NCBI RefSeq assembly: GCF_017743735.1
Contig: NZ_JAGHRO010000005.1
Span: 1 to 64,000, forward strand
Direction: 5' to 3'
Length of the DNA stretch: 64,000 bases
Origin: Shimia sp. R9_2
GTDB lineage: Bacteria; Pseudomonadota; Alphaproteobacteria; Rhodobacterales; Rhodobacteraceae
A program made the position numbers and the translations under genes. The notes beneath the pieces were generated by a model. It was not told the DNA's origin. It did no database searches and worked only from the letters and a program-made list of their open reading frames with translations. The stretch's first letter is position 1. Each line of letters begins with the position of its first letter. Below, one piece after another: positions 8,928-17,171 of the stretch.

Positions 8928-9737
8928 ATGAGCTTGTATTCTGTGTGTTTGGCCATTTTTATGACCGTTTCTGTGAGATCATTTGTGAAGGCACCGGTGG
9001 GGGCCGCGGTGGCGGCGGTTAATCCGCAATGCCGCTTTGACCGCGCGATATTTGTGATGTCTCACATGCGGGGCGCAACAACAGCCTTATCTAACGTGCT
9101 GTGCAGCCATCCTCAGATTTCAGGCTATGGCGAGGCGCATATTTCTTATCAAGGACGCGGGAGCCTTGGGCAGCTGGCGGTCAATCAGGCAAGGCGCAGC
9201 GCGTGGTCGCCGAGCGCGCGATACCTGTTTGACAAGATGCTCCACAATCGGCTCGACCGTGACCTGCCGGAGGCATTTTTTGCTGCGCGTGTGGTCTTCT
9301 TGTTGCGGGCGCCGGAGCCGACAATCCTGTCGGTGGCCAATCTGTTCCAGCATGTGGGGTCCAGTGAGTACCCCGATGAGATCACAGCGGCGCAATATTA
9401 TCTGGCGCGGGTGCGGCGGCTCACACGCCTGTGGCCACGGTTTGCGCCAGAGCGGCGCATCGGGTTGCGCAGCGAGGCGTTGCTGTCTGATCCGGAGGCC
9501 GCCGTGGCGCGCATTCAGCACATGCTGCAGATGACCCCTCCGCTAGAGAACCGCTATGTCAGCCGGGCGGCGAGCATCGGGGCGGGGGCGGGCGATCCGA
9601 TCCAAAGTGGCAACCATGCCAGGATTGAACGGCGCGTGCCTCAAGAAGAAGCGCCGATGCCCAACATTGCGCCGTCTCTGTTGGCGCAATGCCGGAAGGC
9701 CTATGAGGCGTTGTTGCAGATGATGGAAGCGGGTTAG
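8928..9737 (+). CDS. Sulfotransferase family protein
   Basis: A 269-residue protein with a sulfotransferase-type P-loop, FVMSHMRGATTALSNVL (residues about 42-58), followed by CSHPQISGYGEAH, the usual substrate-side segment, and ARVVFLLRAPEPTILS, which fits the 3'-phosphate-binding region with its Arg and Ser. LRSEALLSDPEAAVARI is typical of the C-terminal half of bacterial sulfotransferases. It would transfer sulfate from PAPS, here most simply to the EPS. Its stop codon overlaps that of the convergent glycosyltransferase. The first 30 residues are hydrophobic and the true start may be the ATG at 8961. Confidence 0.72.
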   Translation: MSLYSVCLAIFMTVSVRSFVKAPVGAAVAAVNPQCRFDRAIFVMSHMRGATTALSNVLCSHPQISGYGEAHISYQGRGSLGQLAVNQARRSAWSPSARYLFDKMLHNRLDRDLPEAFFAARVVFLLRAPEPTILSVANLFQHVGSSEYPDEITAAQYYLARVRRLTRLWPRFAPERRIGLRSEALLSDPEAAVARIQHMLQMTPPLENRYVSRAASIGAGAGDPIQSGNHARIERRVPQEEAPMPNIAPSLLAQCRKAYEALLQMMEAG

Positions 9738-10834
9738 GAAGCAACCCGGTGCTGATCCAGCGCGGCAATCACCGCGCGGGCGGCATTCTCCCAGGTGAAG
9801 TCGGAAATATGCGCGCGGCCCGCAGCGATCAGAGAGCTGCGCAGGGCGGGTTGGCTCATCAAGAGTTGGGCGCTGATCGCCCAGTCTTCAGGATTGTCGG
9901 GATCCGCGTAAAGTGCGCCGTCACCGCACACTTCAGGCAGGGCTCCGCATGGCGCGGCGATGGCCGGGGTGCCCAGTGTCAACGCTTCGGCAGGGGGAAG
10001 GCCGAAACCTTCGGTGCGTGATGGCGTGAGCACGGCAACGGCCCCCTGATAGAGGGCGGCGAGTTCCCGATTGGAGACAAACCCCGGGAAATGGACGTTG
10101 TCCGGCACCACATGACCTGCGCTCAGGAACGCCTGTTTGGTGGATTTTCCGACCAGCACCAGCTGGGCATTTTGCATGTCGGACCGCGCAAAGGCCTGCA
10201 GCAAGACGGCGATGTTCTTGTGATCCTGCAGGCTTGAGAGGGCCACGAAATAAGGCGTCTTCGGCGGGGCGTTGTTCGGGTTGTAGCTGTGTGAAGACAG
10301 GGCGGCCAGATGGCCGACGCCATTTGAGACCACATGGATCTGATCTGATTTGGCGATGCCCAAAGCCACCAGCCGGGACTTGGAATATTCCGATACCGCC
10401 AACACCAGCCGCCCATCAGTGGCCGCACCATAAGACAGCAGCTTGCGCCACTGACGCGTGGTGAAGCTGTAGCTTTCCGGTGCATCAAAGACATGGGCAT
10501 CGTGCAGCATGGTGACATGGTTTTTGCCGAGCAGCGGAGCGGTGTTAAAAAAGCCGGCGATGCGGCCGCGGCGACTCAGGCGGGGAAGTTCCAGCTGTTC
10601 CCAGAAAATGCCGCCGAGGCGGCCGAAGACCTGAAACGGGATGCCTAAGGCTTGCGCTGCTTTTTTCGCGGCGGGGGGGACAACCACTTTGAGGTCATAG
10701 CGGGCGGCGACGTCCGGGTCGGTCGCCTGAAGTCTGGCCAAGGCCAGGGTCAGCTCGCGCGCGACTGTGTTTACTGCTGTGGTGTCTGCGGTCAAGAAGC
10801 GCCCGTTGACAAAAACCGGAAGTCGGGTCGTCAC
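9734..10834 (-). CDS. Family 4 glycosyltransferase (GT-B), EPS assembly
   Basis: A 366-residue GT-B enzyme. The N-terminal VNGRFLTADTTAVNTVAREL is the acceptor-side loop; the C-terminal domain has YFVALSSLQDHKN and the EX7E motif in SRTEGFGLPPAEALTLGTP, which binds the nucleotide sugar. Its ATG overlaps the stop of the upstream glycosyltransferase by 4 bp (ATGA), so it is translationally coupled in the manC-GT-GT operon. It is a clear paralogue of the enzyme at 17172-18266 (shared NGRFLT, WEQ..LP, MLHDA/MMHDA and EGFGLPP segments). Donor sugar unknown; mannose is possible given ManC. Confidence 0.9.
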   Translation of the reverse strand: MTTRLPVFVNGRFLTADTTAVNTVARELTLALARLQATDPDVAARYDLKVVVPPAAKKAAQALGIPFQVFGRLGGIFWEQLELPRLSRRGRIAGFFNTAPLLGKNHVTMLHDAHVFDAPESYSFTTRQWRKLLSYGAATDGRLVLAVSEYSKSRLVALGIAKSDQIHVVSNGVGHLAALSSHSYNPNNAPPKTPYFVALSSLQDHKNIAVLLQAFARSDMQNAQLVLVGKSTKQAFLSAGHVVPDNVHFPGFVSNRELAALYQGAVAVLTPSRTEGFGLPPAEALTLGTPAIAAPCGALPEVCGDGALYADPDNPEDWAISAQLLMSQPALRSSLIAAGRAHISDFTWENAARAVIAALDQHRVAS

Positions 10835-11979
10835 ATGATCTCCTCAACCAGTTGCTGCATTTTTTTCTGAAACACTTCTTTACGGAAGCTTTCGGCGTGG
10901 CGGCGCACGGCTTTGGGTTTGATGTCGTCCTCCACCGCAAGGAACTGATCGACCGCGCCTAGCAACGACGGAATGCTCTGTTCGTTATAGAGCACGCCGG
11001 TGGGATCGCCTTTGTCCAGCCCGCGCACGGTTTCAGCAGAGCCTCCGACACCAAAGGCAATAACCGGAGTGCCGCAGGCCTGCGCCTCGACCGGTACCAT
11101 GCCAAAATCCTCTAGTGCAGCAAAAAGAAAGGCGCGGGCATTGCGGAAACACTTCGCCATATCGGCGTCGGCAAGGCGGCCGGTGAACTCCACATTGGGG
11201 CCGGCAAGGGCCATGATGCGCGACTGTTCCGGGCCGGTGCCGACGACTTTGAGTTTGAGGTCCGGGCGGCGGGTGAAGGTTTCGACAATGAGGTCGATGC
11301 GTTTGTAGGGCACAAAGCGGGAGGCGGTGACAAAGTAGTCATCGCGCGCGCCCTCGTTGTAGGGGAAACGCTCCATATCAATGGGGGGGTGGATCACCTG
11401 CGCCTTGCGGCGGTAGACCTTCTCGATGCGCTTGGCGATGAATTCCGAATTGGCGACGATGTGATCCACCATATTCACCGTGCGCAGATCCCAGAGGCGG
11501 AATTTGTGGAGCATGCCGTGTGCAAGGTGGCGCTTGAGCTGGCCTAGAAAACCGCCACCGAGACTGTCCAGATATTCTGGTGCAAGATCCCAAGCATAGC
11601 GGGGAGGTGAGTGAATATAAGCGATATGGGGTTGATCGACCCCGGTGATCACGCCCTTGGAAAAGGCGGCGGAGGAACTGATCACGCAATCAAAGCCGCG
11701 CATGTCGAATTTTTCGATCTCGCGGGCGCATTGAAGCAGCAGATATCGGTAGTATTTCTGCACGCCGGGCAGCCGGTTGAGCCGGCTGACCTTGAGCGGG
11801 CTGAGCCCACCGTTTGTCGCGTAGTCACGCTCTTCCTCGGTGAGAAAATCAAAGAGAGTGTGTATGGGAGCGCCGGGGAAAGCACGCGCCAATTCGGCGG
11901 TTACGTACTCTCCTCCAGCAAGTCCGGGGAACCAGTCATGTACAAGTGCGATGTTGCGTGCCGGGGAGCGCATCAACAT
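10831..11979 (-). CDS. Family 4 glycosyltransferase (mannosyltransferase-like)
   Basis: A 382-residue GT-B enzyme. IALVHDWFPGLAGGEYV gives the N-terminal glycine-rich loop, AYIHSPPRYAWDL is typical of WbaZ/WcaI-type mannosyl- and related transferases, and the C-terminal half carries FVPYKRIDLIVETF and FLFAALEDFGMVPVEAQACG (EX7E variant). Sits 12 bp after manC and overlaps the next glycosyltransferase, so all three form one minus-strand operon. With GDP-mannose made by ManC, a GDP-sugar donor is a reasonable inference only. An internal ATG two codons downstream is an equally possible start. Confidence 0.88.
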   Translation of the reverse strand: MLMRSPARNIALVHDWFPGLAGGEYVTAELARAFPGAPIHTLFDFLTEEERDYATNGGLSPLKVSRLNRLPGVQKYYRYLLLQCAREIEKFDMRGFDCVISSSAAFSKGVITGVDQPHIAYIHSPPRYAWDLAPEYLDSLGGGFLGQLKRHLAHGMLHKFRLWDLRTVNMVDHIVANSEFIAKRIEKVYRRKAQVIHPPIDMERFPYNEGARDDYFVTASRFVPYKRIDLIVETFTRRPDLKLKVVGTGPEQSRIMALAGPNVEFTGRLADADMAKCFRNARAFLFAALEDFGMVPVEAQACGTPVIAFGVGGSAETVRGLDKGDPTGVLYNEQSIPSLLGAVDQFLAVEDDIKPKAVRRHAESFRKEVFQKKMQQLVEEIM

Positions 11980-11991
11980 GGCGAAACCTAC

Positions 11992-13440
11992 CTATCCTTT
12001 GGCACCTTGCCCCCGCGAATACACATCTTCGTAGCGAATGATGTCATCTTCGCCGAGATAGCTGCCGGTTTGAACTTCGATGAGAACCATGGGGACTTTG
12101 CCAGGGTTTTCCATCCGGTGAACCGCCCCAAGCGGGACGTAGATTGATTGGTTTTCCGATACCAGTTGTTCGGTGTTGTCCACCGTTACTCTTGCCGTGC
12201 CCTCCACGACGATCCAATGCTCTGCCCGATGGTGATGGGATTGCAGAGACAGGGATGCGCCCGGGTGGACATGGATACGTTTGACCTGAAAGCGATCGCC
12301 AATGACGAGACTTTCAAACCAGCCCCAAGGACGGTGATCTTTGGGGAATGCGGTTGCCTGCAAGGCGTTCTTGGCCTTGAGCGCCGTGACGGCGTGTTTC
12401 ACGTCTTGCGCCTTGCTCATATCCGCGACCAGAACCGCGTCGTTCATGGCTACGGCAATGATGTTTTCGAGGCCGATGCCGACGATTTCCTGAGTGTCGG
12501 TTTCGGAGCGCAGCAAGGTGTTGCGGCAGCCTATATCGGTGGCATTGCCTGAAAGCGCGACACCCTGATCGTTCTGATCGCTGTTGCGCCATACGGAGTC
12601 CCAACCGCCAAGGTCAGACCAATAGCCGGTGAAAGGCATCACTGAGAGATTGGTGGCCCGCTCCATCACCGCGTAGTCGATGGAGATGTCTTCGGCCTCG
12701 CTCCAGGGCTCTGGCGCCAACCGCAGGAAGCCAAGGTCCACTTCGGCCGCTTCAACGGAGGCCTGGACCGGGGTGATGAGGTTGGGGGCGTGCGCCTCAA
12801 AGGCGGCAATGATGTCTTTGGCTTTGAACAGGAAGATGCCCGCATTCCAAAGATAGTTGCCCTGCTCAAGCATGGCCTGGGCAACCTCAAGCTTTGGTTT
12901 TTCGACAAACCGCGACAGCTTGATCGCGCCTTCAGCGTTTTCGGGAGAGCCTTCGAGCTCCAAGTAGCCGTAACCGGTTTCCGGCGAGGTTGGCGTGATG
13001 CCGAACGTAACCAGATCTCCGCGCCCAAGCGCAGGCAGCGCTGCTTTGACGCTGGCCTGAAACGCGGCCACATCAGGCACCACATGGTCAGATGGCCCTA
13101 CAAGCATGACGGCGTCCGGGTCTTCGGAGTGAAGGTGCAAGGCCGCCGCCAATACAGCGGGCGCGGTATTGCGACCCTCGGGTTCAATTAGAATGGTTTT
13201 GGGGTCAATTCCGATATCCATTAATTGCTCGGTGACAATAAAACGGAAGTCGGAATTTGTAATAACAACGGGAGTTGAGAAGCTCATATTTTCAATGCCG
13301 CCCGTAAGGCGCTGGGCGGATGCTTGAAAAAGAGTGTGCGTGCCAACCAATTCGACAAATTGCTTGGGGTAACTCTTTCTAGAAAGAGGCCACAAGCGCG
13401 TTCCAGAACCGCCACAAAGTAAAACCGGCGAAATTTTCAT
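11992..13440 (-). CDS. manC: Mannose-1-phosphate guanylyltransferase / mannose-6-phosphate isomerase
   Basis: A 482-residue bifunctional type II enzyme of full family length. The N-terminal nucleotidyltransferase shows GGSGTRLWPLSRKSYPKQ and FVEKPKLEVAQ; the C-terminal cupin carries PWGWFESL and SLQSHHHRAEHW, the metal-binding isomerase site. It makes GDP-mannose for polysaccharide synthesis. First gene of a minus-strand operon with two glycosyltransferases. A ribosome-binding site GGAGAT lies 8-9 bases before the ATG. Two palindromes lie 30-85 bp upstream and probably control the operon. Confidence 0.96.
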   Translation of the reverse strand: MKISPVLLCGGSGTRLWPLSRKSYPKQFVELVGTHTLFQASAQRLTGGIENMSFSTPVVITNSDFRFIVTEQLMDIGIDPKTILIEPEGRNTAPAVLAAALHLHSEDPDAVMLVGPSDHVVPDVAAFQASVKAALPALGRGDLVTFGITPTSPETGYGYLELEGSPENAEGAIKLSRFVEKPKLEVAQAMLEQGNYLWNAGIFLFKAKDIIAAFEAHAPNLITPVQASVEAAEVDLGFLRLAPEPWSEAEDISIDYAVMERATNLSVMPFTGYWSDLGGWDSVWRNSDQNDQGVALSGNATDIGCRNTLLRSETDTQEIVGIGLENIIAVAMNDAVLVADMSKAQDVKHAVTALKAKNALQATAFPKDHRPWGWFESLVIGDRFQVKRIHVHPGASLSLQSHHHRAEHWIVVEGTARVTVDNTEQLVSENQSIYVPLGAVHRMENPGKVPMVLIEVQTGSYLGEDDIIRYEDVYSRGQGAKG

Positions 13441-13471
13441 TCGGGTTTATCTCCAATATTAATCTACAGAT

Positions 13472-13522
13472 CCTGAAGAATATTCAGGGAGGGTATACGC
13501 AGATCCTGAAACTGAATTCAGG
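13472..13522 (-). promoter_or_regulatory. Paired palindromic operators upstream of manC
   Basis: Two palindromes share the half-sites CCTGAA and TTCAGG: one at 13472-13488 with a 5-bp spacer and one at 13505-13522 with a 6-bp spacer. Their left halves are 33 bp apart, about three helical turns, so two dimers could bind on the same face. Both also share the flank CAGATCCTGAA. The second has CTG-N10-CAG geometry as in LuxR-type boxes. They lie 32-82 bp upstream of the manC start codon. The binding protein is unknown. Confidence 0.6.
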
Positions 13523-14275
13523 TATAAGTGTATCATGTGACTGCCTCAAGTTATTGAGAACATTGTCACAAAACTATCACCCGCTGCGGGAGATTGCCTG
13601 AAAATTAGGCTGACTGCCAGCTTTTTTGCGCATGAACTAACCGTTTGAGGAAAGTTCCGCACGAAAGAGTATGCAGCGTTGTTTTCATGGCCGTTAGGCG
13701 GTTGTAGCGGTGACGTCAGGTCGTGGTTTTGGCAGAGGTTGTGGCGGATAGGGGATCTTCCCTAGATTTATTCTCCTTATGGTTAAGTATTGTTCATTAA
13801 ATATTAACGAAGGATTAATTTTTGTTTTGTGATTTTTGAAACGTTGTCGTGTTTTGGATTTGGCGAAATTATCGAAATGGTTGAGCGTTGAATTGGTGTT
13901 TCGTCCTTGGGAATTTAATCAAAATATGTGAGCGGAATCAGCATTGATGACGGCGTTATGGGCGATTGTTTGCTGGTTGCATGAACGTCAGTTCGGCGGC
14001 AATTTGCCGAATTATTATTTAGTTAACTATTCATGTCTCGAAAATGCGCTCGAAATAATTCAAAAGACAAAAATAATCTTGTGTCAGGCGCGTGCGTAGT
14101 GCCGCTGCCACCGTTTCCAGTGATCAGTAGAAAATTAACTTCGCAGAGATATCGACTCTGTTGGAGAAATTGTGGTGCCGGAATTGAACCGAGGAATAGT
14201 GGCCATTTCCTGAATGTCGCGGGCGGAGTGCGTATGCACAGCATGCCGACTATTTCCCGCGAGTGGGTTGCGCAT
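13523..14275. other. AT-rich intergenic region left of a broken gene
   Basis: About 750 bp without a credible gene. It is much more AT-rich than the flanks (for example 13780-13830 and 13990-14070), consistent with promoter and silencer sequence for the manC operon or with old insertion debris. GCCT-N7-AGGC occurs near 13596. Open frames here are short or antisense-like and are not called. A T-arm-like stretch near 14175 does not extend to a tRNA. Confidence 0.5.
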
Positions 14276-14899
14276 TCAACGGATCGGTTCGTCAGCCCGG
14301 CGCATATGCAAGCCGCGATGATCGGCAGAGAAGATCGGACGCAAAGTCCCAATCCGGTGCAGGAGCCAGAAGATCTGCGCCAAGGTGGAGAAGACAAAAT
14401 GACTGACACCGCAGAACGCGATGTCTGGAAAGACAGAACACTGAAACTTGACCGCGATGAGAGCCGCTGGGTCTCCCGCCAAGGGGGCGAGGCGCTCTTT
14501 GTCGGGCACGGAGATGACAATGTGATCGGCGCAAATGGCGTGGATCGTTTGGCTGAGGTGACGGTCGACGAATCTGTGGCCGATGGTGGCCCATCAGATG
14601 TTTTGCGGGACGATGTCGATGAAACGGCACTGGCTGGCGATGAAGTATGTGAGCGCGTCATCAACTTTGATATTTTCGAAAGTGACCGGCTGGTGTTGAA
14701 GCTGGCGCATGTTGATGAGCGTGGTCCGGATTTTGTGGCATCGGGCACTCAGCTGGGTCGGAATAATGAGGCCATCAACCTCTTCGGTGGCCTTCATCTG
14801 GGCGAAGGCCAGCAGGATGATCGCTTGGAAGCACTCTTCGGGTGAACACGAGATACCGTTGAGCAAAGCAGCCTGATCAAAAAATGAGCGACTGGCCAA
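14276..14899 (-). pseudogene. Unrecognised gene split by one in-frame TGA
   Basis: Two open stretches in exactly the same minus-strand frame, 14899-14597 and 14593-14276, are separated only by a TGA at 14594-14596 (context ...VPQNI-stop-WATIGHRFVD...). Joined, they would give about 207 residues. Composition looks coding (for example HIVISVPDKERLAPLAGDP and VFSTLAQIFWLLHRIG), while the long plus-strand frame opposite has the acidic, low-complexity look of an antisense shadow. The only in-frame start near the left end is a TTG with no good ribosome-binding site. I do not recognise the family. It may be a recent pseudogene, a sequencing error or a true short protein. Confidence 0.45.
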
Positions 14900-14990
14900 A
14901 CGGACCTGCCTGATTAGCCTGTGCCGTTTACCGCAAATACGTCGCGCGATAAGCTGGCAGCGTTGGTTGATTTGTTTTGCGGGTGGTTTC

Positions 14991-15887
14991 TTGGACAGGC
15001 TGATTTACATCATCGGCTCCGGGCGCAGCGGCTCCACCGTTATGGAGCGCGTTCTCAACAGTTCAGACAGAGTGGTGGGCGTTGGAGAAATCCACGCGCT
15101 GTGGCGGCTACCGATTGACGGGTTGATGTGTTCCTGCGGTGCGACCGTGCCTGATTGCACGTTCTGGCAAAGCGCCTTGTCGCACGCTGAAATTGATGCG
15201 GATGATCTGGCCGAACTTGCGGAGCTGGAGGCCAGTGTGGTCCGCAATAAGTTTCTCGTGCGAAAGCGATATGATCTCAGAAAGATTGCGCGCGATCCGG
15301 GGATCGTTCGTTTTAACGCATTGCAGGCCCGGCTGTTTGACGGCGTGCGGTTTGCGAGTGGCGCTGAAATCGTGCTCGACAGTTCCAAGGCGGGGCCGCG
15401 GGCTTGGGTTTTGGCAGCCACAGAACGCCCACCGGTGTTTTTGCACGCTTATCGCAATGCCCGTGATGTGATTGCGTCATGGCGTAAGCCGAAATTTGAG
15501 CCCTCCACCAATAGCTTGATGAAAAAGCCAAGTTTGGGGAGCGCGGCGCTTGATTGGATCAAGGTGGAACAAGCCGCGCGCAGTCTGGCCCATCGAGGGC
15601 AGAAGGTGAGCCGCGTGAACTATCTGGATTTTGCCAAAGCACCGCGCCCGACCTTGCACGCTGCGCTGGAGCCTTGGTTTGCTGGGCTGGTGGACACGAT
15701 GGATTGGCGTGGCGAAAGGGATGTCGCACCGGGCGCGCAGTATCATTCTGTCCTCGGCAATCCGGATCGCTTTGACAGAGGGGTGATCCAGATCCGGCCG
15801 CAACGGGTGGCGGCGCAAAACTTTTCGCGTAGCGAAGCCATTGCCATTCAGAGCGTTGCCGCGGTTCTGCAGCGGTTCTACCGATAG
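14991..15887 (+). CDS. PAPS-dependent sulfotransferase
   Basis: A protein of about 298 residues with a textbook sulfotransferase N-terminus: RLIYIIGSGRSGSTVMERVL (PAPS 5'-phosphosulfate loop) directly after the start, EIVLDSSKAGPRAWVL (the D-S-S-K segment), and HAYRNARDVIASWRK (3'-phosphate binding, Arg and Ser). MCSCGATVPDCTFW adds a cysteine-rich stretch seen in Stf0-related bacterial enzymes. TTG 14991 is preferred because the P-loop strand should follow closely; TTG 14967 is also in frame. Convergent with the acyltransferase (8 bp gap). Likely decorates the polysaccharide with sulfate. Confidence 0.82.
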   Translation: MDRLIYIIGSGRSGSTVMERVLNSSDRVVGVGEIHALWRLPIDGLMCSCGATVPDCTFWQSALSHAEIDADDLAELAELEASVVRNKFLVRKRYDLRKIARDPGIVRFNALQARLFDGVRFASGAEIVLDSSKAGPRAWVLAATERPPVFLHAYRNARDVIASWRKPKFEPSTNSLMKKPSLGSAALDWIKVEQAARSLAHRGQKVSRVNYLDFAKAPRPTLHAALEPWFAGLVDTMDWRGERDVAPGAQYHSVLGNPDRFDRGVIQIRPQRVAAQNFSRSEAIAIQSVAAVLQRFYR

Positions 15888-15895
15888 CTGGCGGC

Positions 15896-16954
15896 CTATG
15901 CCTGTGATTGCTTTGGGGTGAAACTGTCTCGAAACCAGCGGGTTATGGGCCGTTCGATCCAGAGGTGGGTGGCTGTGCCCGCAGAGATTGCCGCAACAAA
16001 AAGCACTGCCGCAGTGCCGATAGCGCCGAGTGGCCTGGCGAACTCAAGGGCTGCGATCCCCTTTTCTCCGATTTGCAACACAATGGTGTGGGACAGATAG
16101 AGAGCGTAGCTTGCAGCGCCTTGTTGTTGCCAAAACCGGGATTTGAGCGATTGGGAGGCGCGCTCCAGGCAAAGTGCGCCAGCCACGATGCAGAAGGCCG
16201 GCAGGCCGAAAATTAAAAACCGAAGCGGCATGAGTTGTTGAAAATCGGGGCCCCAGTCGAAAATTTCTGGGAGAGCCAGACCAATACCACCGGCTGCGAT
16301 CAACAGCCAACCGGTGCTGCGCCGCCCGCCAATGGGGCCTGCGTTCAGGTACCAATGTGCCAGCCAGCAACCGGTGAGAAACTCCAAGAGAATACTGTTG
16401 GTGAAGAAGCGGGCCACCGCGCCGGAGGGCTGTAGAAGCAGGCCAGCCAGCGGCAAGAGCAGAAGGCAAGTGGTGATCGCCATCAGACGGTGGCGATTGG
16501 GCAGAAAAAGAGCGGCGCCAAAGAGCAGGTAGAAAAACGCTTCGTAGTTGAGGGTCCAGCCGACGCCGAGAAAGGGCATAAGCGCGCCGTTACTGCGCTC
16601 AAACGGAATGAAGCCCATGGATTTGAACAGATTGGTCAGCGTGGCGTCTGTGTCGGTGAGGCCAACGGGACGGAGGCCGAAAGCCACCATGCCAGCGATG
16701 AGCAATAGGAACAGCCAGTAAAGCGGCACGATGCGTGTAGCGCGCTGTGCAAAGAACTGTGCTGGCGTGGCGGTTCTCTGCGCCGTGGTCAGCGTGATGA
16801 TAAAGCCCGAAATTACAAAGAAAATATCGACCCCGGCCGCACCTACATGGATGTCCTTGATCCATGGGGCATGCGGGAGCAACGGCGTGCGCAGGTGGTG
16901 CAGAACCACCATGGTCGCGGCAACAGCGCGCAGAACTTGTACATTACACAGCAT
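15896..16954 (-). CDS. exoZ: Membrane acyltransferase 3, ExoZ-like
   Basis: A multi-pass membrane protein (about ten hydrophobic segments) of the acyltransferase 3 family. The hallmark His pair area VLHHLRTP and GAAGVDIFFVISGFIIT in the first 70 residues, RIVPLYWLF, and LSHTIVLQ near the end are all present. ExoZ acetylates succinoglycan; here the likely role is O-acylation of the locus's own EPS at the cytoplasmic membrane. ATG 16954 starts just before the first membrane helix; the upstream start at 16987 lacks support. Length is normal for ExoZ. Confidence 0.88.
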   Translation of the reverse strand: MLCNVQVLRAVAATMVVLHHLRTPLLPHAPWIKDIHVGAAGVDIFFVISGFIITLTTAQRTATPAQFFAQRATRIVPLYWLFLLLIAGMVAFGLRPVGLTDTDATLTNLFKSMGFIPFERSNGALMPFLGVGWTLNYEAFFYLLFGAALFLPNRHRLMAITTCLLLLPLAGLLLQPSGAVARFFTNSILLEFLTGCWLAHWYLNAGPIGGRRSTGWLLIAAGGIGLALPEIFDWGPDFQQLMPLRFLIFGLPAFCIVAGALCLERASQSLKSRFWQQQGAASYALYLSHTIVLQIGEKGIAALEFARPLGAIGTAAVLFVAAISAGTATHLWIERPITRWFRDSFTPKQSQA

Positions 16955-17171
16955 AGCAAATGACCTCTCCCCGAAGGGCCTTGGCACACAAAGATGGGTC
17001 GGATCTCTTTTTTAGCTCTGCTGGAAAGATGGGCTCTGTCAACCTACGGGAGATGATAGTGCCCAGCATTGGGCAGATTTTGCGCCTCCAAGTGGCAATG
17101 CTGTTGAAAGATCCGGCAGCCGCTCGCATGGTAAGGCTGTTTTTATGTGTTTGCTTTGATGTGTTTTTGAG

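Noticed and set aside
14160-14200. T-arm-like GGTTCAATTCC on the minus strand
   Set aside because: No matching acceptor, anticodon or D-arm can be placed around it.
14033-14845. 270-residue plus-strand open frame
   Set aside because: Its composition (acidic, repetitive Val/Asp/Gly) is typical of an antisense shadow; the minus-strand frames opposite look coding.
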